Shown here: positions 6,819 through 13,757 of the stretch, piece after piece
Numbering within the stretch: the stretch's first letter is position 1
Layout: each line of letters starts with the position of its first letter
NCBI GenBank assembly: GCA_030684415.1
Contig: JAUXNL010000588.1
Coordinates: 1-20,032, forward strand
Direction of reading: 5' to 3'
DNA: 20,032 nucleotides
From: Moraxellaceae bacterium
Lineage (GTDB): Bacteria; Pseudomonadota; Gammaproteobacteria; Pseudomonadales; Moraxellaceae
Notes under the pieces: model-generated
Seen by the model: the letters and a program-made list of their open reading frames with translations, nothing else
Databases searched by the model: none
Told to the model about the DNA's origin: nothing
Made by a program: the position numbers and the translations under genes

Positions 6819-7646
6819 ATGAGTGTGCGTGTACATCATCTGAATTGCGGCACGATGTGCCCGGTCTGCGCGCGTCTGGTCAACGGCCGTGGCGGCTGGC
6901 TAGAAGCGGCGCAAATGGTCTGCCATGTGCTGCTCATCGAAACGCCGAAAGATGGCTTGGTACTCGTCGATACCGGTATCGGCATGACCGACATCAACCG
7001 ACCGTCCGGTTTGGGTAAACCGTTTCTCGCGCTGACGCGCCCACGGCTTGACCCGCATGAAGCCGCCATTGCGCACGTCGAACGGTTGGGCTTTCGTGCA
7101 GACGATGTGCGCCACATTATCGTCACGCACCTCGACCTTGATCACGCCGGCGGGCTGCCGGATTTCCCCAAAGCGCAGGTACATGTATTTGCGGCCGAAC
7201 ATGCCGCGGCGATGAAGCCAGACTGGCGCTCAAACGCCCGCTACCTGCCGCAGCACTGGGCACACAGCCCACGCTGGACTCTGCACGACAGCAACGGCGG
7301 CGAGCGCTGGTTCGGTTTCGACAACCTGCACCCGATTCCCGGGCTGAGTGAAGACATCCTGATGGTGCCGCTGATCGGCCACACGCGAGGCCATTGTGGT
7401 ATCGCCGTGCGCACAGACAACGGCTGGATACTGCATTGCGGCGATGCCTATTTCTTCCACGGGCAGATGGACCCTGCCCACCCGCATCACACGCCGGCAA
7501 TGGCCTTGTTCGAGAAAATCGTGCAAACCGATAAAGCGGCTCGCTTGCAGAATCTCGGGCGCTTGCTCGATCTGTCGCGACAGCACGGCGGCGAGGTCAA
7601 ACTGTTCTGTGCACACGATCCGGTGGAGCTGGCGCGATTCGCGTGA
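6819..7646 (+). CDS. Metallo-beta-lactamase-fold hydrolase
   Basis: The 275-residue protein opens with MSVRVHHLNCGTMCPVCARL and contains VDTGIG (50-55), the metal-binding THLDLDHAGG (103-112), GHTRGHCG (187-194), HCGDA (206-210) and a late FCAHD histidine. Most family members have HxHxDH in the first motif; here it is HLDLDH, with Asp in place of the second His (D106). The other ligands (H104, D108, H109, H188, D209, C-terminal His) are present, so a one- or two-metal hydrolase is plausible. Relatives include lactonases of the AHL-lactonase type and various esterases; substrate cannot be assigned. A GGAG SD precedes the ATG, and the gene is in one unit with the ArsR-type regulator. No signal peptide. 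Confidence 0.88.
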   Translation: MSVRVHHLNCGTMCPVCARLVNGRGGWLEAAQMVCHVLLIETPKDGLVLVDTGIGMTDINRPSGLGKPFLALTRPRLDPHEAAIAHVERLGFRADDVRHIIVTHLDLDHAGGLPDFPKAQVHVFAAEHAAAMKPDWRSNARYLPQHWAHSPRWTLHDSNGGERWFGFDNLHPIPGLSEDILMVPLIGHTRGHCGIAVRTDNGWILHCGDAYFFHGQMDPAHPHHTPAMALFEKIVQTDKAARLQNLGRLLDLSRQHGGEVKLFCAHDPVELARFA

Positions 7647-7723
7647 GCCAACACAGGCATGTGTCACGGCCGGTATCACTCCACTCCGCTATTGTCATCT
7701 GATCGCACTGACCGTATGGCAGC

Positions 7724-8131
7724 TTACCAGTTGCCGATATCGGCGTTATCGCCTTCTCCGCCCGGTGCCTTGTCAGGGCCGAAGGAATAGAGGTCGTAAT
7801 CGGCGTTGCGCTCACCGGGCGCCTTGTACTGGTAGGGCTGGCCCCAAGGGTCGAGCGGGGGGGGGGCTTTGTGCAGATAGGGGCCACGCCAGTTCGGCGC
7901 CTCCGCCGGACGCTGCATGAGCGCCGCGAGCCCCAGGGCTGTTGGTTGTCGAGGCGGTACTGGTCCATGGCTTTGCCCAGCGCATCGACCTGGGCACGGG
8001 CGGTGGTCAGTTCCGAGTTGTTCACGTTCTTGAACAAGCTGGGCGCGACGACACCGGCCAGCAGGCCGATGATGGCGAGCACGACCAGAAGCTCGAGAAG
8101 GGTGAAGCCGTTTTTTATTTATCACTGCCAC
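7724..8131 (-). pseudogene. gspG: Type II secretion major pseudopilin GspG-like, frame-disrupted
   Basis: Pieces of a GspG protein occur in two frames. The frame from the GTG at 8131 (SD GAGGAG six nt away) gives VAVINK, then runs out of frame after a T6 tract at 8111-8116 (A6 on the coding strand). The next frame reads NGFTLLELLVVLAIIGLL, the prepilin cleavage site and helix, and goes on to ARAQVDALGKAMDQYRLDN. At 7934-7944 it reverts to the first frame and gives GLAALMQRPAEAPNWRGPYL, DPWGQPYQYKAPGE and ENADIGNW-like GEGDNADIGNW. The usual eight residues between DN and GL are reduced to 11 nt, so a one-base insertion and an approximately 13-nt deletion together keep one open frame of 135 codons whose middle is nonsense. 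No other gsp gene is near. A sequencing error at T6 is possible; the deletion is harder to explain so. Confidence 0.8.
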
Positions 8132-8205
8132 GCCGAACTCCTCAACACTTTAAGCGTCCTCATTTTTTCTTCTTTGGTCTTGAGCTACGGCATTGGCCAA
8201 TCAGA

Positions 8206-8475
8206 CTACTTATGATTATCCTTGATCACTTTCCACGTTTTGTAAGTTAAGACCCCAAGAATCATTGTCGTGATTAAAAAAGCAACAGCTACACCAATAT
8301 AATCATCACTCATTTCAATAAAAACAAAAAACAACCCCCCCATAAAAAACAAACCAAAAATCAGATAACAAAAAAAATAGCTATCTCTTCCGCTTTTTTT
8401 GAATTTCCTAAAGCAAGCATCCGAAAGAACACCCGAAACCACCAAGATTATCAAAATAATCGAAAAATCAATCAT
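8206..8475 (-). CDS. Small three-helix membrane protein, unknown function
   Basis: The 89-residue protein is strongly hydrophobic, with three likely membrane segments: FSIILIILVVSGVLS (4-18), a Phe/Gly-rich YFFCYLIFGLFFMGGLFFVF (33-52) and IGVAVAFLITTMILGVLTY (60-78). A basic loop (RKFKKSGR) lies between the first two and a charged tail (KTWKVIKDNHK) at the end. The coding DNA is much richer in A and T than the flanks. The ATG at 8475 overlaps the end of the preceding disrupted frame by eight nt, suggesting translational coupling; its own SD is weak. I do not recognise a family. Size and hydrophobicity fit an immunity or accessory membrane protein, but nothing shows this directly. Confidence 0.6.
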   Translation of the reverse strand: MIDFSIILIILVVSGVLSDACFRKFKKSGRDSYFFCYLIFGLFFMGGLFFVFIEMSDDYIGVAVAFLITTMILGVLTYKTWKVIKDNHK

Positions 8476-8735
8476 TTGTGCAATTCACCGTAATGGCGCC
8501 CGCAAACTTATCAAGCCCCAAAATGGTTATATCAACGCCTATCAGTCTAAACAAAAGCTCAGCCTCTTTAACAGCAACGGGGCCAGACACACCAAACTGC
8601 AATGTGATCATTGAAAACACCGTCATGACCAACATTAAAGCCAATCAAGAAATGTGGAAATGGAAGAAACATAATAGCCATGAAATTCACTACAAAATAG
8701 CCATGCCAAAAAATTTGCCACTTTTTATCACTCAT
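8468..8735 (-). pseudogene. Small membrane protein gene with an apparent frameshift
   Basis: The ATG at 8735 follows GGGGAG nine nt upstream and opens a 55-codon frame beginning MSDKKWQIFWHGYFVVNFMA, with a hydrophobic helix, that stops at 8568. From about 8644 the next frame reads LALMLVMTVFSMITLQFGVS, clearly membrane-like, and continues to a TGA at 8468-8470 that overlaps the next gene. Removing one base near 8645-8655 would join them into an 88-residue, two-helix protein. Either this is a frameshifted gene, a sequencing error, or two overlapping small proteins, the second starting at ATG 8635 or 8626. The DNA is AT-rich like its neighbour. No family was recognised. Confidence 0.5.
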
Positions 8736-8788
8736 TTTTTAGCACTCCCCACATACTATAAATGCAATAGCTCAAGCACCCTGCCTCT

Positions 8789-8811
8789 AAAACAGCAGCA
8801 TCATCCGATGC
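8789..8811 (-). terminator. Weak terminator-like hairpin after the AraC-type gene
   Basis: On the minus strand GCATC/GATGC form a 5-bp stem with a 4-nt loop, two nt past the stop, followed by TGCTGTTTT. The stem is short and the T-run interrupted, so this is only a candidate. Confidence 0.3.
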
Positions 8812-8812
8812 C

Positions 8813-9862
8813 TCACGACTCCCCGCGTAACCGCGCGCGATAGCGGCTCGGGCTTTCCCCCGTCCACTGCCGGAAGGCGCGCGTGAAATTGGCCGGGTTC
8901 ACATAACCGAGCTGCGCGGCAATCTGCTGCATGGGCAGCTCACTATGCTCCAGCAAATCATGGGCATCGCGCCGCCGCACCTCTTCGAGCAACAACAAAA
9001 AGCTGGTGCCTTGTGTCTGCAACTGCCGCTTGAGTGTGCGGGCAGAGATGCACAGCCGGGCCGCCACGGCATCAAGGCCCGGATAACCGGCGTCATCGCG
9101 GCGTCGTAATTCGGCGCGCACACGTGTGGTGATGTCCGCTTCGTTGTCGGAGGCCAATGCCAGCTCGCGCTCGCATAGCGCAATGGCTTGTTGGGAGGCG
9201 AGCGGATCGGCCAGCACTGGCCGCAGGTCAAGATAATGTCGGGGCAGTCGCAGCAATGTGGCAGGACGCGCGAAACGCATGGCCGGCAGGCGCGCCGCCC
9301 AAGCGGCATGGTAGTCAGGCTCGGGCCAATCCACCCATATTTCCAGATCGTGCAGACTTTCCAGCTCGCGCCCGAGCAACACGGCAATGCCGCGCGCCAA
9401 GCCCAGCAGTACGTTCTCGTGGAAAAAACTGCGCAACACCGGAATCGGATAGCGCTCTTTTATTTCGATGAAGGCGTAATCCCCGGCTTCGGTAACGTGC
9501 AGGGTAAATCCGGCTTGGCGCACGCGCATATACCGTGCCGACACTTCATGGGCCTGACGCAGGGTAGCGCAGCTCATCGTGGCGTAACCCAGCACACCGT
9601 GCAGTGTCGGCCGCATGCGCAAGCCATAGACGTAACCCAGCCCGGCATCGCCGGTGAGCGCCAGCGCGCGCAGGATGAGCAACGTCCACTGCTGCGGTGT
9701 CATGCGCGCCTGTGGCTGGGTGAGCAAGGCCGGGTCTAGCGGCATGCCCTCTAGCAGCAGCGGAGCGGAAATCCCGCGCTCACCGAGTATCTCGACCAGC
9801 AACTGCAGATAGGCAATCGAAATCGAAGGACGGGTGAGCTGGTACGGATCGGAACGGGGCAC
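8813..9862 (-). CDS. AraC-family regulator with arabinose-binding-like N-terminal domain
   Basis: With a GTG start at 9862 (GGAG seven nt upstream) the protein has 349 residues, the usual length for the OruR/ArgR-like AraC subgroup (N-terminal domain of Pfam type Arabinose_bd). The longer open frame to 9964 adds an atypical Pro/Arg-rich leader, so I reject it. The C-terminal part has two helix-turn-helix motifs: LDAVAARLCISARTLKRQLQ, then MQQIAAQLGYVNPANFTRAF, closing with RQWTGESPSRYRARL. The N-terminal domain probably senses a small ligand. It is divergent from the SDR gene across 170 nt and is the likely activator of the SDR-monooxygenase-patatin operon. Such regulators commonly sit beside Baeyer-Villiger monooxygenase genes. 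Confidence 0.9.
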   Translation of the reverse strand: MPRSDPYQLTRPSISIAYLQLLVEILGERGISAPLLLEGMPLDPALLTQPQARMTPQQWTLLILRALALTGDAGLGYVYGLRMRPTLHGVLGYATMSCATLRQAHEVSARYMRVRQAGFTLHVTEAGDYAFIEIKERYPIPVLRSFFHENVLLGLARGIAVLLGRELESLHDLEIWVDWPEPDYHAAWAARLPAMRFARPATLLRLPRHYLDLRPVLADPLASQQAIALCERELALASDNEADITTRVRAELRRRDDAGYPGLDAVAARLCISARTLKRQLQTQGTSFLLLLEEVRRRDAHDLLEHSELPMQQIAAQLGYVNPANFTRAFRQWTGESPSRYRARLRGES

Positions 9863-10032
9863 CGGATGACTCCACAGCGGGGATGGGGGCAGGCGCTCAA
9901 GAGAGCCTGCGTATGGTCTGGCACACGGCAAGCGCATGGCCCGTAATGATAAGCACATTGGCATGCCTTCGCATCACGGCCGGGCACCCTCACTGCCTAC
10001 ACTCACCGCACGTTCTTCACGCAGGATTTCCC
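9863..10032. promoter_or_regulatory. Divergent control region, AraC-type / SDR operon
   Basis: The 170-nt gap must hold both promoters and the regulator's site. An inverted repeat GCAGGC (9889-9894) and GCCTGC (9905-9910) is visible near the regulator start. A possible plus-strand -10, TACACT, lies near 9996-10001, but without a clear -35, which would suit an activator-dependent promoter. SDR translation uses AGGA seven nt before its ATG. Confidence 0.4.
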
Positions 10033-10884
10033 ATGAGCATTCCTACCCTCGACGGCACCGTGGTCGCCATTACCGGCGGTGGCCGCGGTATCGGTCTGGC
10101 GATTGCCGGCGCCCTTGCTGCGCGCGGCGCGCGCATCAGCATCGGCGACATTGACGCGGCCCTAGCCGAGCAGGCCGGCCGAGAGCTGGGCGGCATGGGC
10201 ATGGCGCTCGACGTGCGCGACCGCGCCTCATTCACCGCTTTTCTGACGGCCACGACAAACCGCCTCGGCCCTGTCGACGTACTCATCAACAATGCGGGCA
10301 TCATGCCTGCCGGCAGTTTTATCGACGAAGCGGACGCCCTCAGCGATACCCAGATCGACATCAACCTGCGCGGGGTCATCTTCGGCTGCAAGGCCGCTCT
10401 GCCGGCTATGCTGGCGCGCCGGCAAGGCCATGTGGTGAATGTGGCCTCGCTCGCCGGCAAGCTGGCGGTGCCCGGGCTGTCGGTGTATTGCGCCACCAAA
10501 TTTGCCGTGGTCGGGTTGACCGACAGCCTGCGCGAGGAATACCGCGACAGCGGCGTGAGCTTTACTACCGTGATGCCGGCCAAGGTGACGACCGAACTGG
10601 CCTCCGGCACCGACCGGGCTGGCCGTGGCGTGCCCACCGCCAGTCCGGAGGACGTCGCGGCCGCGGTCATTGATGCACTGCTGCACCAACTGCCGGAAGT
10701 GACCGTGCCCCGCTACCTGCTGGGGGTGCCGGCGCTGCAAGGCGTAGCGCCGCACTGGTTGCTGCGCGGTCTGCGTCGCACCTTTGGCGACCGGCGCGTG
10801 CTGGAGCAAATCGACCATGGCGCCCGTGCCGGCTACGAGCAGCGCATTGCAGCGCTGGCACGCCCGGGCAGAGGCCAACCCTGA
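10033..10884 (+). CDS. Short-chain dehydrogenase/reductase (classical SDR)
   Basis: The 283-residue protein has the classical SDR pattern: cofactor loop TGGGRGIG (14-21), D60 in LDV, NNAG (86-89), catalytic S139, and YCATK (Y152, K156). The acidic residue after the second strand (GDID, 38-41) favours NAD(H) over NADP(H). The C-terminal 60 residues extend beyond the minimal SDR, as seen in members linked to monooxygenases. The ATG at 10033 is preceded by AGGA and starts at the normal point, MSIPTLDGTVVAITGGG. It heads a same-strand set with the monooxygenase (73 nt gap) and patatin gene. The likely role is interconversion of a secondary alcohol and the ketone handled by the next enzyme; this is inferred from context. 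Confidence 0.9.
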   Translation: MSIPTLDGTVVAITGGGRGIGLAIAGALAARGARISIGDIDAALAEQAGRELGGMGMALDVRDRASFTAFLTATTNRLGPVDVLINNAGIMPAGSFIDEADALSDTQIDINLRGVIFGCKAALPAMLARRQGHVVNVASLAGKLAVPGLSVYCATKFAVVGLTDSLREEYRDSGVSFTTVMPAKVTTELASGTDRAGRGVPTASPEDVAAAVIDALLHQLPEVTVPRYLLGVPALQGVAPHWLLRGLRRTFGDRRVLEQIDHGARAGYEQRIAALARPGRGQP

Positions 10885-10957
10885 ACACACCGCACATACA
10901 TCCCAAGCGCAAAAACTGCCTAGCCGATTTGTCCGTTCTGATTGCAGGAGCCCACCG

Positions 10958-12520
10958 ATGACCGCCGCTTCCCCTTCCCGCCGCCGTGCCGCCGCCAAAC
11001 CCGTTCAGCCCATCGAAGTGCTGGTCATCGGGGCTGGCGTTAGCGGTATTGGCGCTGCCATCCGCCTGCGTGCTGAAGGCATCCACGATTTTGTCGTGCT
11101 GGAAAAAGCCGATGCGCCGGGCGGCAGCTGGCGCGACAACACCTATCCCGGTTGTGCCTGCGATGTGCCGTCGGCGCTGTACTCTTATTCATTTGCACAA
11201 AAACCGGACTGGAGCCGCGTGTTTGCCGGCCAGGCCGAAATTCTCGACTACCTGCACGACACGGCCGCGCGCTTCGACGTGCAGCGCCACATCCGTTACA
11301 ACGAAGCGGTGCAGGACAGTCAGTGGGACGATGCCGCCGGCCACTGGGTCGTGGAAACCGCGTCCACCCGCTGGCATGCCCGCGTGGTGATTTCCTGCAC
11401 CGGCTACCTGCACGAGCCGGTACTGCCCGACTTGCCCGGCCTTTCTGAGTTTCCCGGCACCGTGTTCCATTCTTCGCGCTGGAATCACGATCATGATTTG
11501 CGCGGCAAACGTGTTGCCGTTATCGGCACCGGTGCGTCGGCCATCCAGTTCGTGCCGGAAATCCAGCCGCAGGTGCAGCAATTGCACGTTTATCAGCGCA
11601 CACCGCAATGGATACTGCCCAAGCCCGACGCCAGTCTGCCGACGCTGCAGCAGAGCCTGCTCTCACTGCCGCTGGCGAAAGAGGCCTTGCGCGGCATGAT
11701 TTATTCGGGCTTCGAAGTCTTCGGCATCGGCTTCCGCCGCCCAGCCCTGCTCAAACAAGTAGAGCGGCTGGCACGCACGCATATCCGCCTCAGCGTGAAA
11801 GACCCCGTACTGCGCGCCAAGCTCACGCCGGATTACACGCTGGGCTGCAAGCGCGTGCTGCTGTCGAATGCGTATTACCCTGCCGTCGCGCAACCGAATG
11901 TAGAGTTGCACGCCACCGGCGTGAAAGCCGTGCGTGGCAATGTGGTCATCGCTCAGGATGGCAGCGAACGCGAAGTCGACACGATCATTTTCGGCACCGG
12001 TTGTGTAGTGGCCGACCAACCCATCTCGCATCATGTGCGCGGCCGCGACGGGCGCACCATGGCGGACATCTGGAATGGCAGCCCCGAGGCCTATCGCGGC
12101 AGCACCATCACTGGCTTTCCCAACCTGTTTCTGGTGCTGGGGCCGAATCTGGCGATTGGCCACAACTCGGCCTTCATCGTCATCGAGGCACAACTGGATT
12201 ACGCGATGAACGCGTTGCGTGCCATGCGCCAGCATGGCTTTGCCCGACTGGAAGTCACCGCCGACGCCCAAGCCAGTTACAACACCAAAGTGCAGCGCGA
12301 CCTGCAAGGCACGGTGTGGAATACCGGCGGCTGCTCCAGCTATTACCTCGACCGCAATGGCCGCAACAGCATCGGCTTTCCCTGGAGCACGCTGACCATG
12401 CGCCGGCTGCTCGCCGATTTCGATCTGCGCCATTACCATGCCACCCGGCATGCCGCCGTTCATTCCGCTCCGGCCGCCGCCTCCCTCTCCCCTGCACAGG
12501 AACTGCCGGAACATGCCTGA
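10958..12520 (+). CDS. Flavin-containing monooxygenase, Baeyer-Villiger type
   Basis: The 520-residue protein has an FAD-binding GAGVSGIG (25-32), the GGSWRDNTYPGCACDVPS stretch (55-72) typical of Baeyer-Villiger monooxygenases, the fingerprint FPGTVFHSSRW (165-175) and an NADPH-binding GTGASA (190-195). The residue after the fingerprint Trp is Asn instead of the usual Pro or Asp. Such enzymes insert one oxygen from O2 next to a ketone, giving an ester or lactone, with NADPH and FAD in the cytoplasm. The ATG at 10958 has GCAGGAG seven nt upstream and gives the usual short leader. Its end overlaps the patatin gene by eight nt, indicating coupling. Substrate could be a cyclic, linear or steroid-like ketone; sequence does not decide. 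Confidence 0.9.
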   Translation: MTAASPSRRRAAAKPVQPIEVLVIGAGVSGIGAAIRLRAEGIHDFVVLEKADAPGGSWRDNTYPGCACDVPSALYSYSFAQKPDWSRVFAGQAEILDYLHDTAARFDVQRHIRYNEAVQDSQWDDAAGHWVVETASTRWHARVVISCTGYLHEPVLPDLPGLSEFPGTVFHSSRWNHDHDLRGKRVAVIGTGASAIQFVPEIQPQVQQLHVYQRTPQWILPKPDASLPTLQQSLLSLPLAKEALRGMIYSGFEVFGIGFRRPALLKQVERLARTHIRLSVKDPVLRAKLTPDYTLGCKRVLLSNAYYPAVAQPNVELHATGVKAVRGNVVIAQDGSEREVDTIIFGTGCVVADQPISHHVRGRDGRTMADIWNGSPEAYRGSTITGFPNLFLVLGPNLAIGHNSAFIVIEAQLDYAMNALRAMRQHGFARLEVTADAQASYNTKVQRDLQGTVWNTGGCSSYYLDRNGRNSIGFPWSTLTMRRLLADFDLRHYHATRHAAVHSAPAAASLSPAQELPEHA

Positions 12521-13502
12521 AGCGAAAAAAACCAAACGCGCTCTTGTGATCGGCTGCGGCGGCGTTGCCGGCGGTGCCTGGTCGATTGCCGTGCTCGCCG
12601 AACTGGAAAAGCAGATGCAATGGGATGCGCGCGAGGCCGACATCCTCATCGGCACATCGGCGGGCGCCGTGCTGGCCGGGCTGCTCGGTGGCGGCGTCAG
12701 TGTCAGCACGATGCTGGCCTGCCAGAAGGGCGAATCCGCCCACTGCCGCTGGAATCACGACACCGACACCGGTGGTGCCCTGCCGCCGCTGCCGGCCGCG
12801 CGCTTTACCGCGCTCAGCCTGGCTCGCGAAGGGCTCAAGGGCCGTGTCTCGCCACTCACCGCCATCACCGGACTGCTGCCGGAAGGCCGTGCCGACATGG
12901 CGCCGTTCATGGCGCTGGTGGATGGCGTGGTGCCCGCCGGGCAATGGGCGCCCCATCCGGCAACCTGGATCATGGTGGTCGATGCCGCCAGCGGCGAGCG
13001 GGTCGCCTTGGGCCGCGATGTGTGCGACATGCCACTGAACCGCGCGGTGTGCGCCTCTTACGCCGTGCCGGGCTGGTGCCCGCCGGTCAGTCACGCAGGC
13101 CACACTTATATTGATGGCGGCGTTGCCTCACCGGCGTCCGCCGACCTGCTTGTCGGTAGTGGCATCGACGAAGCGATTGTCATCGCCCCCATGGCGTCGA
13201 GCGAGCCGGACCGGCCACGCTCACCGCTGGCCGCGATCGAGCGGCGCGTGCGCCGCTACATGACGGCGATTGTCGATCGCGAAGTCGCCAGCCTCGAAGC
13301 CGCCGGCATTCGTGTCGTCCGTCTTGAGCCCGGCCCTGACGACCTCGCCGCCTTCGGCTTCAACATGATGGACCCCAACCGCCGTCGCCTGGTGCTGGCC
13401 ACCGCCCTGCGCACCGCACCGGGTGCTGTTGCGCGGGCACTGAACGGGGCCGGTGCCGGTATTGGAGTGGCACGGCACGATGGGCAGCCTCAGCTCGCGT
13501 AA
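12513..13502 (+). CDS. Patatin-like phospholipase / lipid acyl hydrolase
   Basis: The 329-residue protein has the patatin elements: oxyanion loop GCGGVAGGAW (14-23), nucleophile GTSAG (S49), and the dyad aspartate in YIDGGVASP (D201), with ASYAVPGWCPPV (181-192) just before it as in other members. This Ser-Asp dyad hydrolyses acyl esters. The ATG at 12513 lies inside the end of the monooxygenase gene (overlap 12513-12520), and a longer in-frame start at 12438 would only add a Pro-rich leader from the other frame. Coupled to the monooxygenase, it could hydrolyse the ester or lactone product, or act on membrane or storage lipids. No signal peptide or T6SS/ExoU features are present. The gene closes the operon before a strong hairpin. 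Confidence 0.88.
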   Translation: MPEAKKTKRALVIGCGGVAGGAWSIAVLAELEKQMQWDAREADILIGTSAGAVLAGLLGGGVSVSTMLACQKGESAHCRWNHDTDTGGALPPLPAARFTALSLAREGLKGRVSPLTAITGLLPEGRADMAPFMALVDGVVPAGQWAPHPATWIMVVDAASGERVALGRDVCDMPLNRAVCASYAVPGWCPPVSHAGHTYIDGGVASPASADLLVGSGIDEAIVIAPMASSEPDRPRSPLAAIERRVRRYMTAIVDREVASLEAAGIRVVRLEPGPDDLAAFGFNMMDPNRRRLVLATALRTAPGAVARALNGAGAGIGVARHDGQPQLA

Positions 13503-13516
13503 CCCACAACCTCCAG

Positions 13517-13567
13517 CCAATACAAAGGGCCGGCGCATTTTCAACATGCGCCGGCCCTTTGTATTGG
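13517..13567 (+). terminator. Very long perfect hairpin, probable bidirectional terminator
   Basis: A perfect 22-bp inverted repeat (13517-13538 and 13546-13567) with loop TTTCAAC lies 14 nt after the patatin stop. The stem core AAAGGGCCGGCGCAT pairs with ATGCGCCGGCCCTTT. The T-run is short (TTT in the stem), but stability is high and the symmetry allows function in both directions, between the plus-strand operon and the minus-strand gene ending at 13758. Confidence 0.8.
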
Positions 13568-13757
13568 AACCCCGCTTTTCATTTTTCCAGTGCCGCTCTG
13601 AATAACCCGACTTTCGCCGTCGCCGCGCAGCCCAAGGGCACTTCCTGCAGAACAAGACAGGTGCCCAGAGCCCTCAATCACTCGCAGCCATGCCTGCCAT
13701 CAACTACTCAGCGGTGCCCTGAAGACAGCACCGGCGGAGGCGCCAAAGCTGGCGATT

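Noticed and set aside
8478..8843. Plus-strand frame of 121 codons over the AT-rich block
   Set aside because: Antisense to the membrane-protein frames, Asn/Lys/Ser-rich, without SD or hydrophobic pattern; the minus-strand reading is better.
8813..9964. Longer version of the AraC-type protein starting at 9964
   Set aside because: The extra 34 residues are atypical for the family and lack an SD, while GTG 9862 has GGAG at seven nt and gives normal length.
11608..12549. Plus-strand open frame of 313 codons inside the monooxygenase
   Set aside because: Out-of-frame shadow of a high-GC gene; Arg/His/Pro-rich with no motif.
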